A stretch of 34,207 nucleotides of DNA from an uncultured Gammaproteobacteria bacterium (GTDB lineage Bacteria > Pseudomonadota > Gammaproteobacteria > Arenicellales > CAJQKF01). Positions 27,283 to 34,207 of the stretch are shown piece after piece. A model generated the notes under the pieces. That model ran no database searches and was not told the DNA's origin. It saw only the letters and a program-made list of their open reading frames with translations. How positions within the stretch are numbered: position 1 is the first letter of the stretch; each line of letters opens with the position of its first letter. Location of the stretch: NCBI GenBank assembly GCA_905478855.1, contig CAJQKF010000158.1, positions 1 through 34,207 on the forward strand. The letters are read 5' to 3'. Made by a program: the position numbers and the translations under genes.

Positions 27283-27813
27283 ATGAACCCGAGAAAAAAT
27301 TTACGTGCCATTTATTTAAGCGCGATTATATCTGCACTACCCTTTTCAGCAATTGCCGGAGAACAGTATATTGATAAAACTGGTTTTGCCATAAGCGGCT
27401 ATGACACCGTTGCCTATTTCGATTTGAATCAGAATAATGTCGGCACGGCACAACCAACAGGTATTCCCGGAAAATCGGATATAACAGCGGAATACAATGG
27501 TGTTAACTGGGCCTTTTCAACAACTGGAAATCGTGACCGATTTCTGGCTGACCCAACCAAATACGCACCACTATATGACGGACACTGTGCTTACGGAATG
27601 TCGCTAGGTGGAAAAGTTCCGGCCAATCCTAATTTGTGGCGAATTGTCGATAACCAACTTTATCTAAATATTACTAAGACAGTCGTTGGATTATGGGAGA
27701 AAGATGTGCCTGGAAATATTGTTAAAGCTGAGGCGAATTGGCCAACACGAGAGTCAAAACCTGCTTCAACAAACAAAATTCCAGAATTTAGCAGCACAGC
27801 TCCAGAACAGTAA
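27283..27813 (+). CDS. Exported YHS-domain protein
   Basis: A 176-residue protein with a signal peptide (YLSAIISALPFSAIA). The YHS-type domain reads GFAISGYDTVAYFDLNQNN, then EYNGVNWAFSTTGNRDRFLADPTKYAPLYDGHCAYGMSLG, with the single Cys in GHCAYG. WRIVDNQLYLNI and the final VGLWEKDVPGNIVKAEANWP are standard for these secreted proteins. YHS domains are often linked to metal binding; the function here is unknown. It lies 56 bases after opgH, so it may share that transcript, and a probable terminator follows. Confidence 0.9.
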   Translation: MNPRKNLRAIYLSAIISALPFSAIAGEQYIDKTGFAISGYDTVAYFDLNQNNVGTAQPTGIPGKSDITAEYNGVNWAFSTTGNRDRFLADPTKYAPLYDGHCAYGMSLGGKVPANPNLWRIVDNQLYLNITKTVVGLWEKDVPGNIVKAEANWPTRESKPASTNKIPEFSSTAPEQ

Positions 27814-27836
27814 AATTCCACCTTGTCTTATTAGAT

Positions 27837-27885
27837 TGTCTACCTCACTCTGTTATTTTCCCTGCAGGTAGACATCCCTTTTATT
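27837..27885 (+). terminator. Possible terminator after the YHS gene
   Basis: TGTCTACCT (27837-27845) pairs exactly with AGGTAGACA (27866-27874), a 9-base stem with a 20-base loop. A T-rich stretch (ATCCCTTTTATTACTTT) follows. The stem starts 24 bases after the YHS stop. The large loop and broken T-run make it only moderate. Confidence 0.45.
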
Positions 27886-27921
27886 ACTTTATGCCGACGA
27901 ATTGATGCCAGCAATATTCAA

Positions 27922-28533
27922 TTAGTCATTCGGCTTTCGATCAAAATGCCGATAGATTCTCAAAATCGATAAATGGGACTCCACCCAATAATACACAGCA
28001 AAAATAGCAAAAAACCACTTAAGAACGGAGGTGTATTGAAAAACTAGGGATAAAAAATAAATAATATATAAGGGATACTTAACGCGAATGAAATTCCGGT
28101 TAAACAGGTTCAATGAATTCTGGTACAAAGCAAGAACGATAAATAACAAGTAACCGGTTGTGAATGCTGTTGCAAATAATCCGCTGATCTCTAAATGATA
28201 AATCGCCATTATCGGCAGCAATACAACACCCAACTGATCTGCATAGATATCAACTATAGAACCGCCTTCATGATTATTTCCCTGGAACCTGGCAAGCGGA
28301 CCATCAATACCATCTGTTAAAACATAAAGACACAGAAACACACCCACTAACCAGTAGTGTGTGGCGGGTATGAAAGCAACAGATAAAAGAAAACAGACGC
28401 CTAACCAAGTAACATGATTAGCGGTAATTTTTAAGTCTGTTAGAAAAACCAACAACGGCTTAAGGACTTCCAATCTTTTTTTCGCAAACGCTTTTTGCGT
28501 TTTACGTTCCTGATCTCCGGAAAAATAATCCAC
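27922..28533 (-). CDS. CDP-alcohol phosphatidyltransferase family protein
   Basis: Inner-membrane enzyme (203 residues) that transfers a phosphatidyl group from a CDP-activated lipid to an alcohol, or the reverse arrangement. The full family motif is present: D74-x2-D77-G78-x2-A81-R82-x8-G91-x3-D95-x3-D99, within TDGIDGPLARFQGNNHEGG. Several hydrophobic helices surround it. The N-terminus (DYFSGDQERKTQKAFAKKR) is a usual cytoplasmic lead. The frame has no ATG; GTG 28533 is the probable start, with AGGA about 10 bases upstream and an in-frame stop further up. The acceptor alcohol is unknown. It is the last gene of the minus-strand cluster starting at 31754. Confidence 0.85.
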   Translation of the reverse strand: MDYFSGDQERKTQKAFAKKRLEVLKPLLVFLTDLKITANHVTWLGVCFLLSVAFIPATHYWLVGVFLCLYVLTDGIDGPLARFQGNNHEGGSIVDIYADQLGVVLLPIMAIYHLEISGLFATAFTTGYLLFIVLALYQNSLNLFNRNFIRVKYPLYIIYFLSLVFQYTSVLKWFFAIFAVYYWVESHLSILRIYRHFDRKPND

Positions 28534-28727
28534 CGAATGTAAATCCTGATCTTGTACAGATTCTGAAAATTAAAATGAGTGCGCCCATACGGCATCCATA
28601 TCGTAACACTATCATATTTAATTGGAAAACCGCATGGGTATAACCTCTGAAAAACCAAGTATTCCGACCTATTGAACATGACAACCGCATTTGAAAACGA
28701 ATTATTCTCGGCAGATACATCATACAC
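28440..28727 (-). CDS. Doubtful 95-codon frame between the SDR and CDP-alcohol transferase genes
   Basis: A frame opening at GTG 28727 right after the SDR stop, 288 bases long, whose last 94 bases overlap the CDP-alcohol transferase start in another frame. Its first about 60 residues (NNSFSNAVVMFNRSEYLVF, then CGFPIKYDSVTIWMPYG) look protein-like. A strong GAGGAG lies at 28734-28729. However, it is better placed for ATG 28723, which opens a different and less convincing 73-residue frame ending at 28502. Possibilities: a small gene, a frameshifted N-terminal extension of the transferase, or a decayed gene. No family is recognised. Confidence 0.25.
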   Translation of the reverse strand: MYDVSAENNSFSNAVVMFNRSEYLVFQRLYPCGFPIKYDSVTIWMPYGRTHFNFQNLYKIRIYIRWIIFPEIRNVKRKKRLRKKDWKSLSRCWFF

Positions 28728-28736
28728 ACTCCTCTA

Positions 28737-29507
28737 CTACATATTCCCTATAGAATGAGCACCATCTACAGGTAACGCGACACCATTAATAAAAGACCCT
28801 GCCTCGCTCGCAAGCAGCAAAAATGGCGCTGTCAACTCAACTAACTCCCCCGTCCTTCGAGACGGTGTTCTGCCAATATAAGCCTTTCCTTTCTCGCTGG
28901 TAAGATATTCTCTATTAATATCTGTAATAAAGTATCCTGGACACAATGCATTCACACGAATGTTATATCGACTCCACTCCAGCGCCAAACTCTTGGTTAG
29001 CTGAATTACCCCCGCTTTTGAAGTCGCATAGCTTGCCTGGGAAATCGCCACACGCAGGCCAAGGATAGAGGCGGTATTCACTATGCTCCCGGGAATAGTG
29101 TGCTCGATCATCCTCGTTCCAGCCTCTCTAGCCACAAGCCATGCGCCTTTCAAGTTTGTGTTTATAACGACGTCCCAACTCTCAACACTAATTCCTGTAG
29201 CCAGCTTTGCATCAGCCACTCCTGCATTATTAGAGACAATATCTACTACGCCAAATTGTTCTTCTGCAAAATCGAACATGTCTTTAACGTTACTCGAATC
29301 CGTAACATCAACAGCTACAGCTGCTGCTGAACCACCTGAGGCTTGTATGGTCTGAACTAATTGCGAAAGCGGCTCCATACGCCGAGCCGCAACGATCACA
29401 TTCGCCCCATAACTTGCCAATACTTGAGCGAAGTGAGCACCAATACCGCTAGATGCACCCGTAACCAATGCGGTCCGACCACTTAGGTCGAACATCGAAT
29501 CAATCAT
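28737..29507 (-). CDS. Short-chain dehydrogenase/reductase
   Basis: Classical SDR, 256 residues, NAD(P)-dependent. TGASSGIG (16-23) binds the nucleotide and NNAG (93-96) is the structural motif. The catalytic set is Ser147, Tyr160 and Lys164 in NTASILGLRVAISQASYATSK. The region NALCPGYFITDIN follows. AARR after the second strand (40-43) suggests NADP preference. Start ATG 29507 has GGAG 7 bases upstream and overlaps the kinase stop by 8 bases. Third gene after the acyl-CoA dehydrogenase and APH-type kinase. By analogy with the levulinate operon it could reduce a 4-oxoacyl-CoA to the 4-hydroxy form; this assignment is inference. Confidence 0.9.
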   Translation of the reverse strand: MIDSMFDLSGRTALVTGASSGIGAHFAQVLASYGANVIVAARRMEPLSQLVQTIQASGGSAAAVAVDVTDSSNVKDMFDFAEEQFGVVDIVSNNAGVADAKLATGISVESWDVVINTNLKGAWLVAREAGTRMIEHTIPGSIVNTASILGLRVAISQASYATSKAGVIQLTKSLALEWSRYNIRVNALCPGYFITDINREYLTSEKGKAYIGRTPSRRTGELVELTAPFLLLASEAGSFINGVALPVDGAHSIGNM

Positions 29508-30525
29508 GTTGTTTCTCCAAAATTGTTACCGCTATTTTTGCAAGCCGAGGGGCCAAAGCGCCGTACTCAAAAGCTTTTGAACTGGAGGCATTGCCTTCGA
29601 TTGCCCGCTTCATAACCCCTTGAAGGATGGCGGAAAAGCGGAAAAAACTGAATATCAGATAAAATGACCAATTAGCAATTTCCGTCAGATTACGACGCTG
29701 ACAATAACGCGCAACGTAGTCCAATTCTGACGGTATACCCAATTCTTCCCGATGCACCCCACCCAGACCCGGAATTATTTCGGTGCTACCTATCCGCCAT
29801 TGCATACACTGATAGGCGAGATCTGCAAACGGATGGCCAAGAGTTGAAAGCTCCCAATCGAGAAGCGCATTTACTACCGGTCGACGATTATCAAATATCA
29901 TGTTGTCGATGCGATAATCTCCATGAATTAAACTAACTCTATCGTCATCAGGAGGTAAATTTGCAGGCAACCACTCAATCAACATATTCATGAATTCGGA
30001 ATCTTCAGTCGCGGACGCTTCGTACTGACGTGTCCAACGAGCGATCTGTCGACCGAAATAATTTCCTGCCCTACCAAAATCGCCAAGCCCATGGGCCGAA
30101 TAGTCAATATTATGTAATGCGGAAAGCACTCGATTCATTTCATCGTAAATAAGTATACGCTGCTGTTTATCCAAGTCAGGCAAGGACGGATTCCAAAACA
30201 CTCGACCGAGCTGAAAACTCATAATGTAAAACATGCTCCCTATTACATCTCGATCCGTGCACAAATGAAGCGTCTGAGGAACCGGTACTTCGGTATTCTG
30301 CAGTGCTTTCATCACACGGTATTCCCGATCAACTGCGTGTGCTGATGGTAAGAGAACACCTGCTGGCTGACGTCTTAATACATATTGCCCACTAGTCGAG
30401 GAAAGTAAGTAGGTAGGATTTGACTGTCCATCCTTAAATTTTTCGGCTTTGCTTAAACCAGAAAAACCTCCTACAGAAGACTGGAGATAATCGCCGAGAA
30501 GCTCTAGATTTAATTTATCTGTCAT
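29500..30525 (-). CDS. APH-family phosphotransferase (ACAD10/11 kinase-domain and LvaA-like)
   Basis: Aminoglycoside-phosphotransferase-fold kinase, 341 residues. Nucleotide lobe: KFKDGQSNPTYLL and YVLRRQPAGVLLPSAH, the latter typical of the ACAD10/11 kinase domain. Catalytic loop: HGDYRIDN (201-208) with Asp203 and Asn208. Metal-binding: LLDWELSTLGHPFADL with Asp223. In human ACAD11 this domain is fused to an acyl-CoA dehydrogenase; here the two are adjacent genes overlapping by one base (TAATG). In Pseudomonas LvaA such a kinase phosphorylates the 4-hydroxyl of 4-hydroxyvaleryl-CoA. The same reaction on a 4-hydroxyacyl-CoA is a reasonable inference. Confidence 0.9.
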   Translation of the reverse strand: MTDKLNLELLGDYLQSSVGGFSGLSKAEKFKDGQSNPTYLLSSTSGQYVLRRQPAGVLLPSAHAVDREYRVMKALQNTEVPVPQTLHLCTDRDVIGSMFYIMSFQLGRVFWNPSLPDLDKQQRILIYDEMNRVLSALHNIDYSAHGLGDFGRAGNYFGRQIARWTRQYEASATEDSEFMNMLIEWLPANLPPDDDRVSLIHGDYRIDNMIFDNRRPVVNALLDWELSTLGHPFADLAYQCMQWRIGSTEIIPGLGGVHREELGIPSELDYVARYCQRRNLTEIANWSFYLIFSFFRFSAILQGVMKRAIEGNASSSKAFEYGALAPRLAKIAVTILEKQHD

Positions 30526-31754
30526 TAATTTTTTGCCGCATATTGAGCGATTATCTGCTTTCCGAGTGCCATTTGATGAACCTGATCAGGACCATCGGCT
30601 TGTCGGCACCAGCGAGCATAGTTGAACGCTTCGGCCATGAAATAATCCTCGGTCAAACCACCTGCTCCATGCATTTGCATGCAACGATCAATTATAGTTT
30701 GAACCATTAGCGGAACACTGATTTTACTTGCGGCTATTAAGTCTCTGGCTGCCTGAGCGCCCTGCTCATCCATCTTACTTGCTGTTTTAATCACCAATAA
30801 TCGTGCCATCTCAATTTCGGCAAATGATTTCGCAATATCTTCCCGAACGGACTGATGCTCGCTTAATTTACGTCCAAATGTTGAGCGTTGGGTCACACGT
30901 GTGCAAGCCTGCTCCAGTGAGCGTTGCGCCATACCGATCAACCGCATACAGTGATGGATACGGCCAGGACCAAGCCGGCCTTGTGCAATTTCAAATCCTC
31001 TACCCTCGCCAAGTAGAACATTCTCTAAAGGGACTCTAACGTCATTGAAGTGAATTTCTGCATGACCAAAAGGTGCGTCGTCATAACCAAGCGTAGTAAG
31101 TGGACGAACTATCTCAACGCCGGGCGTATTTTTTGGCACCAAAACCTGAGTTTGCTGCTTATGTCGACTTGCATTATTGGGATCAGACTTTCCCATTACT
31201 ATAAGAATTTTGGTCCGCTCGTACATGGCTCCGGTAATAAACCACTTACGACCATTTAATACCCATGAGTCTCCTTTTTTGACAATACTTAGCTGTATGT
31301 TGGTGGCATCACTTGATGCCACATTGGGCTCGGTCATAGCATAAGATGATCGAATCTCTCCATCTAAAAGCGGCCCAAGCCAGAGTTTTTGTTGGGCCGG
31401 TGTTGCGTATTTCATAAAGACTTCCATATTACCCGTATCCGGAGCATTGCAATTGAACACCTCCGGAGACCAAATAACACGACCCATCATTTCCGCAAGC
31501 GGCGCATAATCAACATTACTCAAGCCTTCATGATCGACATATTTGCTTAATGCTGGAGGCACAAATAGGTTCCAGAGACCCATTTGCTTTGCGTGGTCTT
31601 TCAGTGTGTCCATGATCGGTACGGGTGCGAACCGATTAGTTGCCGCCTCTAATTCAGACCGATAACGCCTCTCATTTGGATAGATATACTCATCCATAAA
31701 CCGATGCAGAATGGACTGTAAATTTTTTGATTTCTCGCTGTGTTCAAACTGCAT
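30525..31754 (-). CDS. Acyl-CoA dehydrogenase, ACAD10/11 type
   Basis: FAD enzyme of 409 residues. The middle domain shows YAMTEPNVASSDATNIQ and WVLNGRKWFITGA. The C-terminal helices hold RSTFGRKLSEHQSVREDIA and MQMHGAGGLTED. At the place where most acyl-CoA dehydrogenases have catalytic Glu in a YEGT stretch, this one reads ADGPDQVH, with Asp387. That variant is characteristic of ACAD10/11 relatives that handle 4-phospho-acyl-CoA. It is first gene of the cluster, followed with 1-base overlap by the APH-type kinase and then the SDR. A palindrome about 80 bases upstream may be its operator. The start ATG 31754 fits the family N-terminus. Confidence 0.93.
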   Translation of the reverse strand: MQFEHSEKSKNLQSILHRFMDEYIYPNERRYRSELEAATNRFAPVPIMDTLKDHAKQMGLWNLFVPPALSKYVDHEGLSNVDYAPLAEMMGRVIWSPEVFNCNAPDTGNMEVFMKYATPAQQKLWLGPLLDGEIRSSYAMTEPNVASSDATNIQLSIVKKGDSWVLNGRKWFITGAMYERTKILIVMGKSDPNNASRHKQQTQVLVPKNTPGVEIVRPLTTLGYDDAPFGHAEIHFNDVRVPLENVLLGEGRGFEIAQGRLGPGRIHHCMRLIGMAQRSLEQACTRVTQRSTFGRKLSEHQSVREDIAKSFAEIEMARLLVIKTASKMDEQGAQAARDLIAASKISVPLMVQTIIDRCMQMHGAGGLTEDYFMAEAFNYARWCRQADGPDQVHQMALGKQIIAQYAAKN

Positions 31755-31832
31755 AATGATATAGTTTTTCCAGTAAGTTTATAAAAACTGCTTTACGTAA
31801 CGCTATTACCCATGCGTTATGCGTTCACGATG

Positions 31833-31852
31833 CTCATTTGTATCTAAATGAG
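31833..31852. promoter_or_regulatory. Palindrome upstream of the acyl-CoA dehydrogenase operon, possible operator
   Basis: CTCATTT-GTATCT-AAATGAG: perfect 7-base arms, 6-base centre, about 80 bases before the dehydrogenase start. A looser pair TAACGC/GCGTTA lies at 31798-31819. The size suits a TetR- or FadR-like dimer; no regulator gene is in the window. Confidence 0.35.
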
Positions 31853-32444
31853 GAATATTATTAAGGCTTGCAAGTTTCAATTCATTATTCGAAAAATAAA
31901 AACGCGTTATCGAAGTATTAAGCATCTGTAGATTGAGTTCAATAATCTTCTCTGCAGAAAGACCTTGCACCTACCAACAAAAACACTGATTGCCCCACCT
32001 AAGCTAATTGCCATAGCAATTGTTCCATCTATGGCAAGTTCGTATATTATCCCTCGTGCATCATCAACCCGTTGTTTAAAAACGGATCAATAGACCGCCA
32101 TGAACCACCGAATGCTTGGATACGAAAACCTTACCCGTATATGATAACTACTCTTGTGTCTGTCTACTGTCGAGCCAGATTGCCCGTAACACACTATCAA
32201 AGCGAATATTTCTCTCACCAGGTTAAATTCTCGGATATCATTTATTACAGGCTTATTGATAGACCCCACAGGAGCCAGCAACTAGCCTGATGGGTAATTA
32301 CGGTTGATTCAATTTTTCAATTCAATATACTGTGATGCATATGATTGGTTAACAAGGTGAGTTCCCCGCGTCAATGACACATAACTCAAAAGCGAGCGCT
32401 ATAGATTATAATATCTAAATATCATAAATCAGCAGATCTTCCCA

Positions 32445-32473
32445 TAGTCAGCAACGTCAGATATCAATATAAT
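32445..32473 (+). promoter_or_regulatory. Possible sigma-70 promoter for the GAPDH-family gene
   Basis: TAGTCA (32445-32450), a 17-base spacer and a perfect TATAAT (32468-32473). Transcription would begin near 32480 and give a leader of about 66 bases. A weaker pair lies further upstream at 32304-32331. Confidence 0.4.
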
Positions 32474-32545
32474 ATGTTGCGCTGCAAAAATCTTATTTTC
32501 AATACGTATTCCTTCTAACATTTATCTTTTACAGGCCTCAAAAGC

Positions 32546-33991
32546 ATGAGTAAATCTGAAACGCATTTAGAACAATGGAAGCAACATCAGGGACTTGCGG
32601 AGAAAATGATTCCGTTAGTAGGCGAAATATATCGAGAAAAAGGAATCGTAGCCCAAGTTTATGGTCGTCGATTAATGAATAGCAATACGATTGATATGAT
32701 CAAAGCACATCGCTACTCCAGGCAAATTGGTGGTGAAGAAGTCAACATTTCCAGCACTTTTGAAATGTTGGACGTAATGAACCAAATGCCCCTAGAAGGC
32801 CCCGCCCGTGTTGACATAGGCAAATTGGCCCGCAACTACAACGCCGATGATCATGGCTCTATCAAACAGTATTTAAATGCTGAACTTACAACAATTCTGG
32901 AACAAAACCGCACCCTTGGCGGTGGCGCTAGAGATATCGTACTCTACGGGTTCGGACGTATCGGCAGACTTCTTGCTCGCCTTTTGATCGAACGCACTGG
33001 TTCCGGCAATAAGATGAGATTAAGAGCTATTGTCGTGCGAAACAAAGGCAAGGGCGATCTGGAAAAACGTGCAAGCTTGTTGCGACGGGACTCTGTTCAT
33101 GGCCCTTTCAATGGTTCAATCGTCGTGGATCACGAAAGTAAGGCACTAATCGCTAACGGAACCTTTGTTCAGATGATCTATGCCAATTCCCCCGACGAAG
33201 TAGACTATACCGCCTACGGTATAGACGATGCACTAATCGTCGACAACACTGGCATCTGGCGAGATGAGAAAGGCCTAAGTCTGCACTTAAAGGCAAAAGG
33301 CGCATCGAAAGTGTTACTTACCGCACCCGCAAAAGGCGACACTATAAAAAATATAGTCTACGGCGTAAACGAGAAAGAACTTAACGCTGATGAAAAAATT
33401 GTTTGCGCCGCTTCTTGCACAACAAATGCCATTGTTCCGGTTTTGAAGGTTGTCAATGATGCGTACGGAATCGAAAACGGTCACCTCGAAACAGTCCACT
33501 CCTACACAAATGACCAAAACTTGATAGACAACTTTCACGAGGCTGATCGACGAGGAAGAAGTGCCGCTCTGAATATGGTGATAACGTCAACCGGAGCAGC
33601 CAAGGCAGTTGCCAAGGCACTACCTGAATTAGGCGGTAAGCTTACAGGCAATGCGATTCGTGTACCGACACCAAATGTTTCATTAGCTGTTTTAAACCTG
33701 AATTTATCTAAACCGACTACTAAAGAAGCGCTAAACAGCCTGCTCGGTTCAGTAGCTGTTAACTCCAGCTTACAGAATCAGATTGGGTTTACGGCCTCAA
33801 CAGAGCTCGTATCCAGCGATTTAATTGGTGATACCTGTGCTGGCACAGTTGACTCTGTGGCAACAATTGTCGAAGGAACTCGCTGTGTTCTTTATGTCTG
33901 GTACGATAATGAGTATGGATACAGCAGTCAAGTTATCCGATTAATGCAGGAAATGTCTGGACTGAATATTATTAATCTACCGATTCAATAG
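32546..33991 (+). CDS. Glyceraldehyde-3-phosphate dehydrogenase, long form
   Basis: NAD(P)-dependent oxidation of glyceraldehyde 3-phosphate; cytoplasmic. The 481 residues are about 145 longer than ordinary GapA. The extra N-terminal part (WKQHQGLAEKMIPLVGEIYREKGIV, then VYGRRLMNSNTIDMIKAHR) matches the long GAPDH-like protein of pseudomonads. The Rossmann start is DIVLYGFGRIGRLLARLL. The catalytic Cys is in CAASCTTNAIVPVL, with the partner His in TVHSYTNDQNL and the substrate loop RRGRSAALNMVITSTGAAKA. The chain ends WYDNEYGYSSQVIRL. It is intact and monocistronic in view. The physiological direction (glycolysis or gluconeogenesis) is not shown. Confidence 0.93.
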   Translation: MSKSETHLEQWKQHQGLAEKMIPLVGEIYREKGIVAQVYGRRLMNSNTIDMIKAHRYSRQIGGEEVNISSTFEMLDVMNQMPLEGPARVDIGKLARNYNADDHGSIKQYLNAELTTILEQNRTLGGGARDIVLYGFGRIGRLLARLLIERTGSGNKMRLRAIVVRNKGKGDLEKRASLLRRDSVHGPFNGSIVVDHESKALIANGTFVQMIYANSPDEVDYTAYGIDDALIVDNTGIWRDEKGLSLHLKAKGASKVLLTAPAKGDTIKNIVYGVNEKELNADEKIVCAASCTTNAIVPVLKVVNDAYGIENGHLETVHSYTNDQNLIDNFHEADRRGRSAALNMVITSTGAAKAVAKALPELGGKLTGNAIRVPTPNVSLAVLNLNLSKPTTKEALNSLLGSVAVNSSLQNQIGFTASTELVSSDLIGDTCAGTVDSVATIVEGTRCVLYVWYDNEYGYSSQVIRLMQEMSGLNIINLPIQ

Positions 33992-34021
33992 ATGTCTTAG
34001 CTTTTTCACCAACACTATACT

Positions 34022-34052
34022 GTAGCAGATTATATCTGCAATAATCCGCTAC
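34022..34052 (+). terminator. Hairpin downstream of the GAPDH-family gene
   Basis: GTAGCAGATTAT pairs with ATAATCCGCTAC around a 7-base loop: a 12-base stem with one A-C mismatch, 30 bases after the stop codon. No T-run follows (pyrimidine-rich CACCTTTCCCCCC some bases later), so it may act as a 3' stabilising hairpin rather than an intrinsic terminator. Confidence 0.4.
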
Positions 34053-34207
34053 AAACTTCACCTTTCCCCCCTAATGCTAACTCGTCCAATAGAGCCTTCC
34101 AAGCATAGCTACTAGTTTAAGTCCTTAGATCCTTAAAAATTACTGCATTTAAAAATGCTACGTTAATAATTAGACGGATTCGGGAGTTCATGAAGATAAT
34201 AACTATA

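Larger units (their letters stand above)
31755..32545. other. 791-base gap before the GAPDH-family gene
   Basis: I find no convincing gene. The plus frame 32072-32290 lacks protein character. On the minus strand a stop-to-stop stretch (about 31913-32088) reads GIIYELAIDGTIAMAISLGG and onward, membrane-like but without a start codon, so it may be a gene remnant. A 9-base hairpin, TTGCCATAG/CTATGGCAA, with a 12-base loop sits at 32008-32037, without a T-run. The region also holds the palindrome at 31833 and promoter-like elements at 32304-32331 (TTGATT, 16, TATACT) and 32445-32473. Confidence 0.5.

Noticed and set aside
32072..32290. 72-codon plus-strand frame before the GAPDH-family gene
   Set aside because: TTG start, no ribosome site, residues without protein-like pattern.
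1..34207. Mobile elements, CRISPR arrays, tRNA and rRNA genes
   Set aside because: No transposase or integrase, no regularly spaced repeats and no tRNA-like or rRNA-like segments were seen on reading both strands.

Overview
The window looks like chromosomal DNA from a free-living gammaproteobacterium, possibly marine or soil. It has moderate to low GC and dense genes, with homologues of MaeB, RhlE, YaiI, OpgH/OpgC and a two-partner secretion system, plus the long GAPDH-like protein known from Pseudomonas. The genus cannot be told from sequence alone. I see no rRNA, tRNA, CRISPR array, integrase or insertion sequence.

Layout. 1-1408 (-) is the N-terminal 469 codons of a MaeB-type malic enzyme cut by the window edge. 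1802-9197 (-) is a two-partner secretion operon in the order tpsB (transporter, broken by a one-base frameshift near 8718), fecR-like, tpsA (about 1657 residues). 9467-12893 holds single housekeeping-type genes: GNAT, NIPSNAP, YaiI, RhlE helicase and a NYN-domain protein. 13051-16372 (-) is a tight four-gene operon: an isopropylmalate/tartrate dehydrogenase-family enzyme, OtnK, OtnC and a small ABM-type monooxygenase. It predicts catabolism of a four-carbon sugar acid to DHAP. 16453-22502 holds a SYLF protein, an EamA transporter, a lipoprotein, a short class III aminotransferase, a secreted SGNH hydrolase and a YeeE/YedE transporter.

22644-27226 is an osmoregulated periplasmic glucan locus: opgC and an overlapping secreted beta-helix gene on the minus strand, opgH divergent on the plus strand, and no opgG in view. 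A probable 43-residue membrane peptide lies between them. Then come a YHS-domain protein and a minus-strand cluster at 27922-31754, read in the order acyl-CoA dehydrogenase, APH-type kinase, SDR, a doubtful small frame, and a CDP-alcohol phosphatidyltransferase. The first three match the gene set used for 4-hydroxyacyl-CoA (levulinate-type) breakdown. A 791-base gap with little coding signal precedes the GAPDH-family gene at 32546-33991.

The points most worth following are the tpsB frameshift, the otn operon with an unusual dehydrogenase and no OtnI, the ACAD10/11-like triplet with a palindrome upstream, and the opgC/beta-helix/small-ORF/opgH locus.
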